Shown piece by piece: positions 17,328 through 26,381 of a stretch of DNA of 64,000 bases (its first letter is position 1; each line of letters opens with the position of its first letter). A program made the translations under genes and the position numbers. Origin of the DNA: Leclercia adecarboxylata (GTDB taxonomy: Bacteria > Pseudomonadota > Gammaproteobacteria > Enterobacterales > Enterobacteriaceae). The notes beneath the pieces are model-generated. The model saw only the letters and a program-made list of their open reading frames with translations. It did not search any database and was not told the origin of the DNA. The stretch is taken from positions 4,092,001 through 4,156,000 of the forward strand of contig NZ_CP035382.1 in NCBI RefSeq assembly GCF_006874705.1. The letters are read 5' to 3'.

Positions 17328-17925
17328 ACTTCGGCTGATTCGTTTTCCAGGCATCCCATGCCTGTTTAATTTCCTGCTTCGCGGTGGCGGCATCGTTAAA
17401 GCCGTTCAGCTCCACCGACTTGCGCCCTTCCGGCAGCTGTTTGTAGACGCGGAAGAACGACTCAAGACGCTGCTGCTCAATCTTCGGCAGATCGCTCAAC
17501 TCTTTGATATCGTCATAGGTTGGGTCAATTTTGCTGGCCGGTACGGCGACAATTTTGTCGTCTTTCTCGCCGCCGTCGATCATCTTCAGCACGCCAATGG
17601 CGCGCAGTTTAATCAGGGTACCCGGGGCCATCGGCGCGCGGGTATAGAAGATCACGTCCAGCGGATCGCCATCGCCCGCCAGGGATTGGGTCAGCGAGCC
17701 GTAGTTTGCCGGGTAGGCCACCGGCATCGACTGGAAGCGGTCGGCCACGATAAAGCCCGTTTTGGCATCCGTTTCATACTTAATAATCCCGCCGGCCGGA
17801 ATTTCGGTGACGGCGTAAAACTCTTCCGGATTATTATCAGGCTGTGGGAATTCGAGAATATTTTGTGCCTGCACAGAAGCTGACAGGAGGACGCTCACTG
17901 CGAGAAGTTTTTTTACCAGATGCAT
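17326..17925 (-). CDS. Exported family I inorganic pyrophosphatase
   Basis: 199-aa protein with an N-terminal signal peptide (about 1-20, ending SVQA). The mature part is a family I pyrophosphatase carrying the signature DGDPLD, with Asp85, Asp87 and Asp90 as the metal-binding residues. Family I enzymes such as E. coli Ppa are cytosolic; here the signal sequence predicts a periplasmic enzyme, which would hydrolyse external pyrophosphate to phosphate. It is monocistronic and divergent from adhP. Key Lys/Glu residues of the N-terminal active-site strands (E.PAGG..KYE) are also present. Confidence 0.85.
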   Translation of the reverse strand: MHLVKKLLAVSVLLSASVQAQNILEFPQPDNNPEEFYAVTEIPAGGIIKYETDAKTGFIVADRFQSMPVAYPANYGSLTQSLAGDGDPLDVIFYTRAPMAPGTLIKLRAIGVLKMIDGGEKDDKIVAVPASKIDPTYDDIKELSDLPKIEQQRLESFFRVYKQLPEGRKSVELNGFNDAATAKQEIKQAWDAWKTNQPK

Positions 17926-18199
17926 TGTCTTGTTAACTCTTCGGTTTTTAAGAAGACCACACCTTACGGTTTCGAAATGTCAGAAACATGACAGATTTAC
18001 TGCAGAAATATTTACCATGCATTCATTATGGCTATTACAGCATCCGCTATCGCCGTTCCGATAAATCTGCGTTAAATGATGACATTATGTTTCACAGCCC
18101 TTGCCTCAATCATTAAAAAAATTAATCCTTAAGGAGTATGTCGCGCTGTTGGACGCCATACCTGCCCCGCAGATCCTCATTATGAAAATGGAGAAACAT

Positions 18200-19210
18200 A
18201 TGAAAGCTGCTGTCGTGACTAAAGACCATCAGGTAGAAGTGACCGAGAAAACCCTGCGCCCGCTGAAGCACGGCGAAGCGCTGCTGAAGATGGAGTGCTG
18301 TGGCGTCTGCCACACCGATCTTCACGTTAAAAACGGCGATTTTGGCGATAAAACCGGGGTGATCCTCGGCCATGAAGGCATTGGCGTGGTTAAGGAAGTC
18401 GGTCCGGGCGTCACCTCGCTGAAACCGGGCGATCGCGCAAGCGTGGCGTGGTTCTTCGAAGGCTGCGGCCACTGCGAATACTGTAACTCCGGCAATGAAA
18501 CCCTGTGCCGTACCGTAAAAAACGCCGGGTACTCCGTGGACGGCGGAATGGCAGAAGAGTGCATCGTTACCGCCGATTATGCGGTAAAAGTGCCGGACGG
18601 GCTGGAGTCCGCCGCCGCCAGCAGCATTACCTGCGCCGGGGTGACCACCTATAAAGCGGTGAAAGTGTCAGAGATCAAACCCGGCCAGTGGATTGCAATT
18701 TATGGCCTGGGCGGGCTGGGTAACCTGGCATTGCAATATGCCAAAAACGTTTTCAACGCCAAAGTGATCGCTGTTGACGTTAACGATGAGCAGCTGAAGC
18801 TGGCGACCAGCATGGGCGCCGATCTGGTCGTCAACTCCCGCAGCGACGATGCCGCTAAATTCATTCAGGAAAAAACCGGCGGCGCCCACGCTGCGGTAGT
18901 GACGGCAGTGGCGAAAGTGGCCTTTAACTCGGCAGTGGATGCGGTTCGTGCCGGTGGCCGGGTGGTGGCGGTCGGTCTGCCGCCTGAGGCGATGAGTCTC
19001 GATATTCCGCGTCTGGTGCTGGATGGCATTCAGGTCGTGGGCTCGCTGGTCGGCACCCGCCAGGATCTGGCCGAAGCCTTCCAGTTTGCCGCCGAAGGCA
19101 AGGTTGTGCCGAAAGTGGCGCTGCGTCCGCTGGGCGATATCAACGCCATCTTCAAAGAGATGGAGCAAGGCCAGATCCGCGGCCGTATGGTGATTGATTT
19201 CCGTTCGTAA
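18200..19210 (+). CDS. adhP: Zinc-dependent alcohol dehydrogenase AdhP
   Basis: 336-aa medium-chain alcohol dehydrogenase that interconverts ethanol and acetaldehyde with NAD(H). It is highly similar to E. coli AdhP. Catalytic zinc residues are Cys37 and His58-Glu59 with a later Cys. The structural zinc loop [15 protein letters not shown] follows, and the cofactor motif is GLGGLGNLA. The ATG at 18200 matches the family start; the in-frame upstream codons from 18101 are not conserved. It occupies the conserved place after maeA, although the HXS and ABC-F segments separate the two. Confidence 0.96.
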   Translation: MKAAVVTKDHQVEVTEKTLRPLKHGEALLKMECCGVCHTDLHVKNGDFGDKTGVILGHEGIGVVKEVGPGVTSLKPGDRASVAWFFEGCGHCEYCNSGNETLCRTVKNAGYSVDGGMAEECIVTADYAVKVPDGLESAAASSITCAGVTTYKAVKVSEIKPGQWIAIYGLGGLGNLALQYAKNVFNAKVIAVDVNDEQLKLATSMGADLVVNSRSDDAAKFIQEKTGGAHAAVVTAVAKVAFNSAVDAVRAGGRVVAVGLPPEAMSLDIPRLVLDGIQVVGSLVGTRQDLAEAFQFAAEGKVVPKVALRPLGDINAIFKEMEQGQIRGRMVIDFRS

Positions 19211-19215
19211 TCTTG

Positions 19216-19314
19216 TTCCCTCTCTCTTGAGGGAGAGGGTCAGGATGAGGGGGAACGGGCCGCACTCCCCTGTAACACTGCATGCCCGGCGGCGCTACGC
19301 TTGCCGGGCCTACG
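19216..19314. repeat. Intergenic palindromes: CCCTCTC repeat and REP element
   Basis: CCCTCTC (19218) pairs with GAGAGGG (19233-19239), an element seen often in enteric intergenic regions, and is followed by a REP-type palindrome (GCCCGGCGGCGC...CTTGCCGGGCCTACG, 19284-19314). Either could end adhP or the convergent Rrf2 gene transcript. Confidence 0.7.
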
Positions 19315-19816
19315 AATTCCGCCGATCCGCAATCCACTCCTGCACCTCAATCTGAAAAGTATCCGGTGCCTTACGGTACATTTTGCGCGCCAGGTCGAGA
19401 ATGGTATGCCGCGCCAGCTCCTCTTCCATCCGCTGCTGGGCGCTGTCCATCACCGAGCGCACGCCGCACGGTCCGTCGCAGACCCAGGCCGGAGGCGTTT
19501 CGTCGAACACCGCCAGCCGCTGACGCACTTCACGACACTCAAACGTATTTTTCTCGCCATCAATGGCGTGGGCCACATCCAGCACGGTGATCAGTTCCGC
19601 AGGCCGCGCCAGCCGAAAACCGCCGCCCTTTCCTTCAGTGCTGCTCACCAGCCCGGCGCGCGACAGACGCGTGAAAATCTTGCCCAGATAGTCGTAAGGC
19701 ACGCCCTGTAGCGCTGCCATCTCCCTGACGCTCATCTCGCAGTCGTTCCCTTTCGCATCCACCATGGTCATCAGGCTATGAATGCCGTACTCCACGCCGG
19801 AACTGTAAAAAGCCAT
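19310..19816 (-). CDS. Rrf2-family transcriptional regulator
   Basis: 168-aa Rrf2 regulator. The N-terminal winged helix (about 1-70) has REMAALQGVPYDYLGKIF as recognition region and the wing GKGGGFRLAR. Three cysteines, C94, C113 and C117, sit in the loop where IscR, NsrR and RsrR bind an Fe-S cluster, although spacing (x18 then x3) differs from IscR. A redox or NO-sensing cluster is therefore plausible. It is divergent from the oxidoreductase gene at 20016 and is probably its repressor. YajD-like or cysteine-metabolism (CymR) roles find no support. Confidence 0.85.
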   Translation of the reverse strand: MAFYSSGVEYGIHSLMTMVDAKGNDCEMSVREMAALQGVPYDYLGKIFTRLSRAGLVSSTEGKGGGFRLARPAELITVLDVAHAIDGEKNTFECREVRQRLAVFDETPPAWVCDGPCGVRSVMDSAQQRMEEELARHTILDLARKMYRKAPDTFQIEVQEWIADRRNS

Positions 19817-20015
19817 GCTTAACTCCGAAGTTATTATTCCGGGTCATTATAGCCGCGTTTCGTAAAAGAAAGACAGTCACAATCCTCTCTTCATCTAACC
19901 CTCTGTTTTTACGGTGCACGGCTATTTAACTCAGAAAGATGTTGTCGCAGTTAACTCCGACAAGTATAGTTGTAGTCACGTCGGCCACGGGGTCTGATAA
20001 GAAAAAGGATCGAAG

Positions 20016-21218
20016 ATGAAGAAGCAAATTTTAATTGTGGGCAGCGGTTTTGCGGGAATGTGGGCTGCGGTAAGCGCCGCGCGCCTGGCCGATGTTACGG
20101 GCCGTGACGACCTGCAGATCAGCGTCCTGGCGCCCCGTCCGGAGCTGCGGATCCGTCCGCGCTTTTATGAAGAGCAGGTCGCGGGCTTTGCTGCCCCGTT
20201 AAGCGAACTTTTTGCTGAGTTGAACATTCACTTTATTGCTGGATCCGCTGAACGTATTGATACGAAGCAGAAAAGTGTCTGGTATCGCGACAGCCAGGGC
20301 AACGTGACGCTGGCCGCTTACGACCGTCTGATCGTGGCGACCGGCAGCCAGACCCGACGCCCTGCCATTGCCGGTCTGGCCGAATTTGCGTTTGATATCG
20401 ACCAGCTGGAATCCGCACAGATTTTTGAAAATCACCTCGATTCACTGGCCCTACGCCCTTCTACGCCGGAACGCAACACCCTGGTAGTGTGCGGAGGCGG
20501 TTTTACCGGCATTGAACTGGCGACCGAACTCCCTGCCCGTCTGCGGGCCCGTTTCGGCGAAAATACGCAGACTAAAATTATCGTAGTTGAGCGCGGCGCA
20601 GTAATTGGCGGGCGTTACAGTGAAGAGCTGCGCAATACAATTGAAGAAGCGAGCAATGAACTGGGCGTGGAGTGGCGGCTAAACAGTGAGATCAAAGCTA
20701 TTGATGATACAGGCGTAACGCTGAAAAACGGCGAGCGCATCGCTGCCGCCACCGTCGTCTGGACGGCAGGCGTGGAAGCGCATCCCCTCAGCCAGCAGAT
20801 TGCGGGCGAACGCGACGGCCAGGGACGCTTAATCGTCAACGAGAGCCTGCAGGTACCTGCCCATCCAGAGGTCTATGCCACCGGAGATATGGCCCATGCC
20901 CGTACCGACGATCTCGGCAACACGGCGCTAATGACCTGCCAACACGCCATCCAGTTGGGCAAGTTTGCCGGGCACAACGCCGCCGCCAGCCTGCTGGACG
21001 TGGCCCCCTATCCCTATCGTCAGGTGAACTATGTCACCTGTCTCGATCTGGGCGGCTGGGGCGCGGTCTACAGCGAGGGGTGGGACCAGAAAGTGAAATG
21101 CGTGCGCGACGAGGCGAAGAAAATCAAAATCGCCATCACCAACGAACTGATCTACCCGCCCGCAGCAGACCGCGCCATGGCCTTTGCCGCCGCCGATCCG
21201 CTGGCGAAATTTGTCTAG
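20016..21218 (+). CDS. FAD-dependent pyridine nucleotide-disulphide-type oxidoreductase (NDH-2-like)
   Basis: 400-aa flavoprotein. FAD-binding GSGFAGMWAA lies at residues 8-17, an ATG motif (IVATGSQ) in the middle, NAD(P)-binding VVCGGGFTGIE at about 158-168, and the second FAD motif VYATGD near 290. The organisation matches type II NADH dehydrogenases and relatives. It lacks a clear C-terminal membrane-anchoring helix. The GATCGAAG ribosome region precedes ATG 20016. It is divergent from the Rrf2 regulator, suggesting redox-responsive expression. Electron acceptor unknown. Confidence 0.85.
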   Translation: MKKQILIVGSGFAGMWAAVSAARLADVTGRDDLQISVLAPRPELRIRPRFYEEQVAGFAAPLSELFAELNIHFIAGSAERIDTKQKSVWYRDSQGNVTLAAYDRLIVATGSQTRRPAIAGLAEFAFDIDQLESAQIFENHLDSLALRPSTPERNTLVVCGGGFTGIELATELPARLRARFGENTQTKIIVVERGAVIGGRYSEELRNTIEEASNELGVEWRLNSEIKAIDDTGVTLKNGERIAAATVVWTAGVEAHPLSQQIAGERDGQGRLIVNESLQVPAHPEVYATGDMAHARTDDLGNTALMTCQHAIQLGKFAGHNAAASLLDVAPYPYRQVNYVTCLDLGGWGAVYSEGWDQKVKCVRDEAKKIKIAITNELIYPPAADRAMAFAAADPLAKFV

Positions 21219-21227
21219 AGACGACTC

Positions 21228-21254
21228 ACCGCGCCCCCGCCGGCGCGGTTTTTT
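21228..21254 (+). terminator. Terminator after the oxidoreductase gene
   Basis: ACCGCGCC and GGCGCGGT form an 8-bp stem with a 6-nt loop, followed by six T. It separates the gene from the following ABC operon. Confidence 0.9.
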
Positions 21255-21360
21255 ATTGCCATTTTCCGCAAATCCTTAGCTCAATTCCTTGGTTCCTTTC
21301 TTTTCTGCCCCGCCCGAAGATGCATTCGACGCTAACAAGAAAAAACATAAGGAATTCACC

Positions 21361-22980
21361 ATGCAAACCCCATTTTGCCTGCCGCTGTTGACGGCGCTCA
21401 TTCTTGCGACGACGGCGGCGTATGCTGCCGATACCCCGGTTAAAGGCGGCACGCTGGTCTATCTGGAGCAACAGGCTCACACCAATCTCTATCCCCCGGC
21501 GGGCGGGTTTTACCCCAACGGCGGGATCCTGAACCAGATCACCGACAAACTCACCTGGCAGAACCCTAAGACCCTGGAAGTGGAGCCGTGGATCGCCGAG
21601 AGCTGGAGCACCAATGCCGATAAAACCGAATACACCTTTAAGCTCCGCCCCGGCGTGACCTTCTCCGACGGCACACCGCTGGACGCGAACGCAGTGGCGA
21701 AGAACTTTGATACCTACGGCAAAGGCAACAAGGCCCAGCGCCTGCCGGTATCGGAAGTGATCAACAACTACGACCGCAGCGAAGTGATCGATCCGCAGAC
21801 CGTGAAGTTCTACTTCAAAAAGCCGTCCCCGGGCTTCCTGCAGGGCACCGCTACTATCGGCTCGGGTCTGGTCTCCCTGAGCACGTTACAACGTAACTTT
21901 GAAGAGTTGGGTGATGCCCGACATATCATCGGTTCCGGTCCGTTCGTGGTGAAAGACGAAAAACTGGGCCGGGAGGTGAACCTTCAGGCGCGGAAAGACT
22001 ACGCCTGGGGCCCGAAAAACCTCGCCCAACAGGGCCCGGCGAACCTGGACGGCATCACCTATCTGGTGACCCCGGAGGACAGTGTTCGCGTCGGCGCACT
22101 GCTGGCCGGACAGGCCGACTTTATCCGCCAGGTGCAGGCCTATGACGAAAAACAGGCCACCGATCAGGGATACCACATCTACGCCGCCCCCACCCGCGGG
22201 GTAAACGACAGCATCAGCTTCCGCCCGGATAATCCGCTGGTAGCCGACATCCGGGTGCGCCAGGCGCTGCTGCACGCCACCAACGCGAAGCAGGTGGTTG
22301 AGACCCTGTTCTCGCCTAACTATCCGCAGGCCAAATCGGTCATAGCCGACTCCGCCGCGGGCTATGTCGATCTCAGCGACAAGCTGACCTTCGACCCGGC
22401 CAAAGCCAGCAGCCTGCTGGATGAGGCGGGCTGGAAAGCGGGCAGCGACGGCATCCGCGCCAAAGACGGCCAGCGTCTGGCCCTGACTATCTATGAATCC
22501 CTGCCGCAGCCGCAGAATAAAGAGGTATTGCAGCTGGTGGCCCAGCAGTGGCGTCAGGTGGGCGTCGCCCTCAACGTGAAGGCCGGTGATGCCGGAAGCC
22601 ACGTTCTCGACAACCTCGACCCGCTGAAGACCCCACTCACCGTCTCGGAAGTGGGCCGCGCCGACCCGGACGTGGTGAAGAGCATGTTCTACCCGAATAA
22701 CCGCGACGCCCTACTGCAAAAAGGCGGCTCCAGCGACAAGGTGAACAGCTTCCGCGACGACAAGCTCAACGAGCTGCTGGTGAATATCTCCGCCGAAGTG
22801 GACCCGCAGAAACGCCTCCAGCTTACCGGCGATGCCCAGCGCTATCTGCTGGATAACGCCTACGTGATCCCAATCTTCGAAGAGCCGCAGGTGTTTGCCG
22901 GTGCGCCCTGGTTGAAAGGAGTGAGTTTTGAAGCGGTCGGTCGCCCGTCGTTCTACGGCGCCTGGATCGAGAAACATTAA
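21361..22980 (+). CDS. ABC transporter substrate-binding protein, peptide/nickel class (KPN_01854-like)
   Basis: 539-aa periplasmic binding protein with a signal peptide (about 1-22, ending AYA) and the SBP family 5 pattern (W.I...WS...D.TEYTFKLRPGVTFSDGTPLDA). It opens a six-gene operon of permease, permease, double ATPase, luciferase-like monooxygenase and CMD protein, the arrangement of the KPN_01854-to-KPN_01858 TIGRFAM group. The ligand is unknown; association with a flavin monooxygenase suggests a small organic compound rather than a peptide. ATG 21361 is preceded by TAAGGA. The longer frame from 21289 lacks a signal-sequence fit. Confidence 0.87.
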   Translation: MQTPFCLPLLTALILATTAAYAADTPVKGGTLVYLEQQAHTNLYPPAGGFYPNGGILNQITDKLTWQNPKTLEVEPWIAESWSTNADKTEYTFKLRPGVTFSDGTPLDANAVAKNFDTYGKGNKAQRLPVSEVINNYDRSEVIDPQTVKFYFKKPSPGFLQGTATIGSGLVSLSTLQRNFEELGDARHIIGSGPFVVKDEKLGREVNLQARKDYAWGPKNLAQQGPANLDGITYLVTPEDSVRVGALLAGQADFIRQVQAYDEKQATDQGYHIYAAPTRGVNDSISFRPDNPLVADIRVRQALLHATNAKQVVETLFSPNYPQAKSVIADSAAGYVDLSDKLTFDPAKASSLLDEAGWKAGSDGIRAKDGQRLALTIYESLPQPQNKEVLQLVAQQWRQVGVALNVKAGDAGSHVLDNLDPLKTPLTVSEVGRADPDVVKSMFYPNNRDALLQKGGSSDKVNSFRDDKLNELLVNISAEVDPQKRLQLTGDAQRYLLDNAYVIPIFEEPQVFAGAPWLKGVSFEAVGRPSFYGAWIEKH

Positions 22981-22990
22981 GGAGTCGACG

Positions 22991-23935
22991 ATGAGTCACT
23001 ATCTGCTGCGACGGGCCGGGCTGGGGCTGCTGGTGTTATGGGCGGCGTTCACCCTGTCGTTTGTGCTGCTTCAGGTACTGCCGGGGGATGCGGTGCTGAT
23101 CAAGTTCCAGAACCCGGATCTCGGTCTGAGCCCGGCGCAAATCGAAGAGATGCGCATCGCCTACGGGGCCGACACCCCGCTGTGGCAACAGTATCAGCAC
23201 ACCCTCGGGGCGATGCTGCGCGGCGATTTTGGCTTCTCGGTGCAGGCGGGCGTGGCGGTGAGCGAGCTGATTGCCACTAATCTGCCGGACACCTTAAGCC
23301 TGGCGTTGCCCGCCTTTGCGCTGGCGGTGGTGCTGGCCTTCTCCCTGGCGCTGGCCTCGCGCCTGCCGGGGCTGCGCTGGTTAAGCAACGCCATTCAGTC
23401 CCTGCCGGTGTTGTTTATCTCCCTGCCGACCTTCTGGCTGGGGATTGCCCTGATTCAGCTGTTCTCGTTCCAGCTGCGGCTGATCCCGGTGATTAACCCG
23501 ACCCCGCTGCAGGGGCTGATCCTGCCGATTGTCACCGTCGCCATTCCCATCTCCGCCCCGCTGGCGCAGATCCTGATGCGCAGTCTGGATCAGGTGGCCG
23601 CCCAGCCGTTCGTTGCCGTGGCGCGGGCCAAAGGGCTGAGTGAAACCGCGGTCCTCTGGCGGCACGTCACGGGCAATGCCCTGCTGCCGGTGCTGAACAT
23701 CGCCGGGCTGCTGCTGGGCGAACTGATTGCCGGGGCGCTGATCACCGAAACCGTGTTCGGCCGCAGCGGGCTGGGGCTGCTGACCCAGCAGGCGGTGAAC
23801 AACCAGGATATCGCCGTGCTACATGCGGTGGTGATGATTTCCGCCCTCGGCTTTGTGCTGATTAACCTGCTGGTGGATCTGCTGATGCCGCTGTTCGATC
23901 CCCGCCTGCAAACCGTTACCGGAGGTGCTGCATGA
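22991..23935 (+). CDS. ABC permease, DppB/OppB-like
   Basis: 314-aa integral membrane protein with about six hydrophobic segments and the cytoplasmic EAA loop (AKGLSETAVLWRHVTGNALLPV). The N-terminal LLRRAGLGLLVLWAAF is the usual OppB-type start. It begins 10 nt after the binding-protein stop with a GGAGTCG site, and its stop overlaps the next start (ATGA). Confidence 0.92.
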   Translation: MSHYLLRRAGLGLLVLWAAFTLSFVLLQVLPGDAVLIKFQNPDLGLSPAQIEEMRIAYGADTPLWQQYQHTLGAMLRGDFGFSVQAGVAVSELIATNLPDTLSLALPAFALAVVLAFSLALASRLPGLRWLSNAIQSLPVLFISLPTFWLGIALIQLFSFQLRLIPVINPTPLQGLILPIVTVAIPISAPLAQILMRSLDQVAAQPFVAVARAKGLSETAVLWRHVTGNALLPVLNIAGLLLGELIAGALITETVFGRSGLGLLTQQAVNNQDIAVLHAVVMISALGFVLINLLVDLLMPLFDPRLQTVTGGAA

Positions 23936-24783
23936 GCCTTGTTGATTATGCTGCTGCGGCGCGCAAGCGCATCCCGGCCTGGCGCGGATGGCGCTGGCAG
24001 CCTGGACTGTGGCTGGCGTACGCCATTATTGCCGCTGCCGCCCTGGCGGCCATCGCGCCGGGGCTGTTTACCCACTACAGCCCGATTGAAGGCATTGCCG
24101 GGGCGCAGCGGCTGGCACCCCAGGCTGACTACTGGCTCGGTACCGACCAGCTGGGTCGCGATGTTTATACCCGCATCATCTATGGCGCCTCGCACTCCCT
24201 GAGCGCCGCGCTGGTGGCGGTGGCGATGGGGCTGTTTATTGGCACCGCCATCGGCGTGATTGCCGGGGCCTTTGCCGGACGGGTGGAGTCAGTGCTGATG
24301 CGGCTGGTGGACGTTCTGCTCGCCATCCCCTCGCTGCTGCTGTCGCTGACGGTAATCATTCTTCTGGGCTTTGGCACGGTGAATGCCGCCATTGCCGTTG
24401 GGGTGGCGTCGATCGCAAGCTTTGCCCGCCTGGCGCGCGGTGAAGTGGTGCGCATTCGCCATAGCGATTATGTCGAAGCGGCGTTTGGCAGCGGCGGCAC
24501 CTTCTGGACGGTGCTGTGGCGCCACATTCTGCCCAATTCGCTAACCGCGGTGCTGGCCTTTGCCACGTTGCAGTTTGGTCAGGCGATCCTGGCCCTCTCG
24601 ACCCTTAGCTTCCTGGGCTACGGCACCCCGCCGCCGATCCCGGAATGGGGCTTGCTGATTGCCGAAGGACGTAACTATCTCTCAACCGCCTGGTGGTTAA
24701 CCACCTTCCCCGGCCTGGTGGTCATTGCCGTGGTGCTGGCGACCAACCGTATCAGCCGTCAGTTAAGCGGAGGCCGTTCATGA
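23932..24783 (+). CDS. ABC permease, DppC/OppC-like
   Basis: 283-aa inner membrane protein. After a short N-terminal cytoplasmic stretch and the first membrane segment it has LAPQADYWLGTDQLGRDV, the hallmark of DppC/OppC proteins. The EAA loop is near SDYVEAAFGSGG...LWRHILPNSL. It overlaps both neighbours by 4 nt, so the operon is translationally coupled. Confidence 0.92.
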   Translation: MSLVDYAAAARKRIPAWRGWRWQPGLWLAYAIIAAAALAAIAPGLFTHYSPIEGIAGAQRLAPQADYWLGTDQLGRDVYTRIIYGASHSLSAALVAVAMGLFIGTAIGVIAGAFAGRVESVLMRLVDVLLAIPSLLLSLTVIILLGFGTVNAAIAVGVASIASFARLARGEVVRIRHSDYVEAAFGSGGTFWTVLWRHILPNSLTAVLAFATLQFGQAILALSTLSFLGYGTPPPIPEWGLLIAEGRNYLSTAWWLTTFPGLVVIAVVLATNRISRQLSGGRS

Positions 24784-26381
24784 CCGTATTATCTGTTGAA
24801 AACCTGACCCTCAGCTACCGCACGGGGCGGGAGTGGCGCGAGGTGGTACATAATGTCAGCTTTACCCTCGGGCGCGGCGAGTTGCTGGCCTTTGTCGGCG
24901 AGTCCGGCTCCGGGAAAACCACCACTGCCCAGGCGATCATTGGCCTGCTGGCGGACAACGCCCGCCGCGACGCTGGCAGCATCCGTCTGAACGGGGAAGA
25001 TCTCAGCCAGTGGTCGGCGAAGCGGCTCGACAGCCTGCGCGGCGCGCGCATCAGCCTGGTGCCGCAGGATCCGGGTAACTCCCTCAATCCGGTAAAAACT
25101 GTTGGCGCACAGGTGGGTGAAATCCTGCGTCTGCATCAGAAGATCGGTAAGGCCGAGTGCGATAATCAGGTGCTGGCCCTGCTGACTAAAGTGGGCCTCA
25201 GCCACCCGGAGCAGCGGATGAAGCAGTTTCCGCATCAGCTTTCCGGCGGCATGAAGCAGCGGGTATTGATTGCTATCGCTATCGCCCTGCGCCCGGACGT
25301 CATCATCGCCGATGAGCCCACCAGCGCGCTGGACGTGACGGTGCAGAAACGCATTCTCGATCTGCTGGACGTGCTGCGCCGCGAATCCGGCACCGCGGTG
25401 CTGTTCGTCACCCACGACCTGGCCCTGGCGGCCCAGCGGGCCGACCGGCTGCTGGTGTTCCGTAACGGCGAGGTGCAGGAGCATGGTGCCACCGCCGACG
25501 TGGTACGGGCCCCGCAGCACGCCTACACCCGCCAGCTGCTGAGCGATCTGAACGGACAGCGGTTAACTATCGCCCCGGTATCGGGTCGTCCGCTGGCCTC
25601 TCCGGCTATTCGCGCCGAGGGGATCAGCAAACGCTTTGCGCTGGGCAAAGGCCATCAGTTGCAGGCTCTGGATGGGGTTAGCTTTGCCGTTCTGCGCGGC
25701 AGCACCCACGCGCTGGTTGGCGAGTCGGGCTCGGGTAAAACCACCCTAGCCCGTATTCTGCTGGGCTTTGAGCAGGCCGACAGCGGCCAGGTGATTATCG
25801 ATGATATCGACGCCACCACCCTGAGCCATGAAGCGCGTCGCCAGCTGCGGCAGAAGATCCAGTTCGTTTACCAGAACCCCTTTGCCTCGCTGGATCCGCG
25901 CCAGACGCTGTTTGAGATCATCGAAGAGCCGCTGAAGAATTTCGCTCCGGTCAGCAAGGCCGAACGCGCCGCCCGGGTGGAGAGCGTCACCCGGCGGGTG
26001 GCGTTGCCGCCGGAGCTGTTAACCCGCACCGCGCGGGAACTCTCGGGCGGACAGCGGCAGCGCGTGGCCATTGCCCGGGCCCTGATCCTCGAGCCGACCA
26101 TTCTGGTGCTGGACGAGGCCACTTCGGCGCTGGACGTCACCGTGCAGGCGCAGATCCTCGCCCTGCTCCAGCAGCTGCAACAGCAGCTGGGCCTGACCTA
26201 TCTGTTTATCACTCACGATCTGGCGACGGTGCGGCGCATTGCCCACAGCGTTACCGTGCTGCGCAGCGGTCAGGTCGTTGAGCATGGCGCAGTCGAGTCG
26301 CTGTTCGCCTCGCCGCAAAACGACTACACCCGCGAGCTGATCGACGCCATTCCCCACTTTTCACAGAAGGAGTACGCATGA
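24780..26381 (+). CDS. Duplicated ABC ATPase (fused DppD-DppF type)
   Basis: 533-aa protein with two complete oligopeptide-type ATPase domains. Domain 1 has GESGSGKTT, LSGGMKQRV and DEPTSALDVT; domain 2 (from about residue 275) has GESGSGKTT, LSGGQRQRV and DEATSALDVT. Both Walker sets are intact, so a single protein supplies both nucleotide sites of the importer. It overlaps the upstream permease gene and the downstream monooxygenase gene by 4 nt each. Confidence 0.93.
   Translation: MTVLSVENLTLSYRTGREWREVVHNVSFTLGRGELLAFVGESGSGKTTTAQAIIGLLADNARRDAGSIRLNGEDLSQWSAKRLDSLRGARISLVPQDPGNSLNPVKTVGAQVGEILRLHQKIGKAECDNQVLALLTKVGLSHPEQRMKQFPHQLSGGMKQRVLIAIAIALRPDVIIADEPTSALDVTVQKRILDLLDVLRRESGTAVLFVTHDLALAAQRADRLLVFRNGEVQEHGATADVVRAPQHAYTRQLLSDLNGQRLTIAPVSGRPLASPAIRAEGISKRFALGKGHQLQALDGVSFAVLRGSTHALVGESGSGKTTLARILLGFEQADSGQVIIDDIDATTLSHEARRQLRQKIQFVYQNPFASLDPRQTLFEIIEEPLKNFAPVSKAERAARVESVTRRVALPPELLTRTARELSGGQRQRVAIARALILEPTILVLDEATSALDVTVQAQILALLQQLQQQLGLTYLFITHDLATVRRIAHSVTVLRSGQVVEHGAVESLFASPQNDYTRELIDAIPHFSQKEYA

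Noticed and set aside
18138..18185. 15-codon ORF upstream of adhP ([15 protein letters not shown]) as a leader peptide
   Set aside because: Only one base separates AAGGAG from the ATG, it ends just before adhP with no hairpin, and nothing else supports translation.
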